NCBI GenBank assembly: GCA_040880525.1
Contig: JBBDIG010000042.1
Location: 33,549 to 97,548, forward strand
DNA: 64,000 bases
From: Bacteroidia bacterium
Lineage (GTDB): Bacteria; Bacteroidota; Bacteroidia; CAILMK01; JBBDIG01
Direction: 5' to 3'
Shown: piece after piece, positions 63,978-64,000 of the stretch
How positions within the stretch are numbered: position 1 is the first letter of the stretch
Layout of the letters: the number at the start of each line of letters is the position of its first letter
Program-made: the position numbers and the translations under genes
Notes under the pieces: generated by a model
What the model saw: the letters and a program-made list of their open reading frames with translations, nothing else
Databases searched by the model: none
What the model was told of the DNA's origin: nothing

Positions 63978-64000
63978 TATTTTTGCTCCATGTTAAAGAG
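63978..64000 (+). promoter_or_regulatory. -7 box and possible start of a gene leaving the window
   Basis: TATTTTTG (63978-63985) fits TAnnTTTG and is followed at 63990 by ATGTTAAAGAG. This could be the first codons of a gene with a very short leader. Only three full codons are visible, so this is weak. Confidence 0.3.

Overview
The window looks like a chromosomal segment of a free-living member of the Bacteroidota. The evidence is the TAnnTTTG-type -7 promoter boxes, a remnant of a type IX secretion C-terminal sorting domain, a PorT-like outer-membrane barrel, an LptF/LptG permease with the long central insert usual in this phylum, fused RibBA, a divergent tsaD/tamB pair and an exosortase-N system. 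I cannot name a genus. No rRNA, tRNA, CRISPR array, prophage or complete insertion sequence was recognised.

Layout. 0-1.1 kb: end of an alanine/sodium symporter gene and a convergent Nudix hydrolase. 1.2-8.4 kb: signalling operon with a large hybrid histidine kinase (sensor, HAMP, GAF, long coiled coil, kinase, three receivers), CheR, a receiver-less CheB and a receiver-PAS-kinase. 8.6-11.1 kb: outer-membrane barrel, a duplicated small membrane-protein gene whose second copy is broken beside a palindrome, and an A/T-rich lipoprotein gene. 11.1-21.2 kb: exopolysaccharide operon on the minus strand (initiating sugar transferase with a non-membrane N-terminus, Wza, Wzc, flippase, glycosyltransferase, sulfotransferase, two minimal nucleotidyltransferases), mostly with overlapping or nearly abutting genes. 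21.6-29.0 kb: DUF2795 protein, mfd, a DUF4143-type ATPase with three 32-bp repeats running into its start codon, a gene remnant, an ArsR/AHSA1/hydrolase operon and a DUF1801 pseudogene. 29.0-34.4 kb: ribBA downstream of two glycosyltransferases, and an LptF/G permease. 34.6-41.9 kb: unknown protein, orphan sorting-domain remnant, a degenerate alpha/beta hydrolase, alr, an M20 amidohydrolase, a 42-residue lipoprotein, a TerB-like protein, a glycosyltransferase and tsaD. 41.9-51.5 kb: tamB, thiL, a YyaL-type protein, a two-domain universal stress protein and free methionine-R-sulfoxide reductase. 51.9-54.0 kb: arsenosugar genes (AhpD-like, ArsS, glycosyltransferase) without an adjacent arsM. 54.1-58.1 kb: exosortase N and its single VIT-domain substrate. 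58.3-59.3 kb: regulator/membrane-protein pair. 59.3-64.0 kb: rearranged accessory region with an approximately 400-bp duplication, REP-like palindromes, transposase fragments, an NTF2-like/adenylate-cyclase fusion, a truncated FG-GAP protein and a frameshifted surface-protein gene.

The best candidates for unusual biology are the exosortase-N/VIT pair, the exopolysaccharide operon ending in a sulfotransferase and two nucleotidyltransferases, the repeat-controlled ATPase, and the small membrane-protein duplication. Function calls rest on motifs read by eye; no database search was run.
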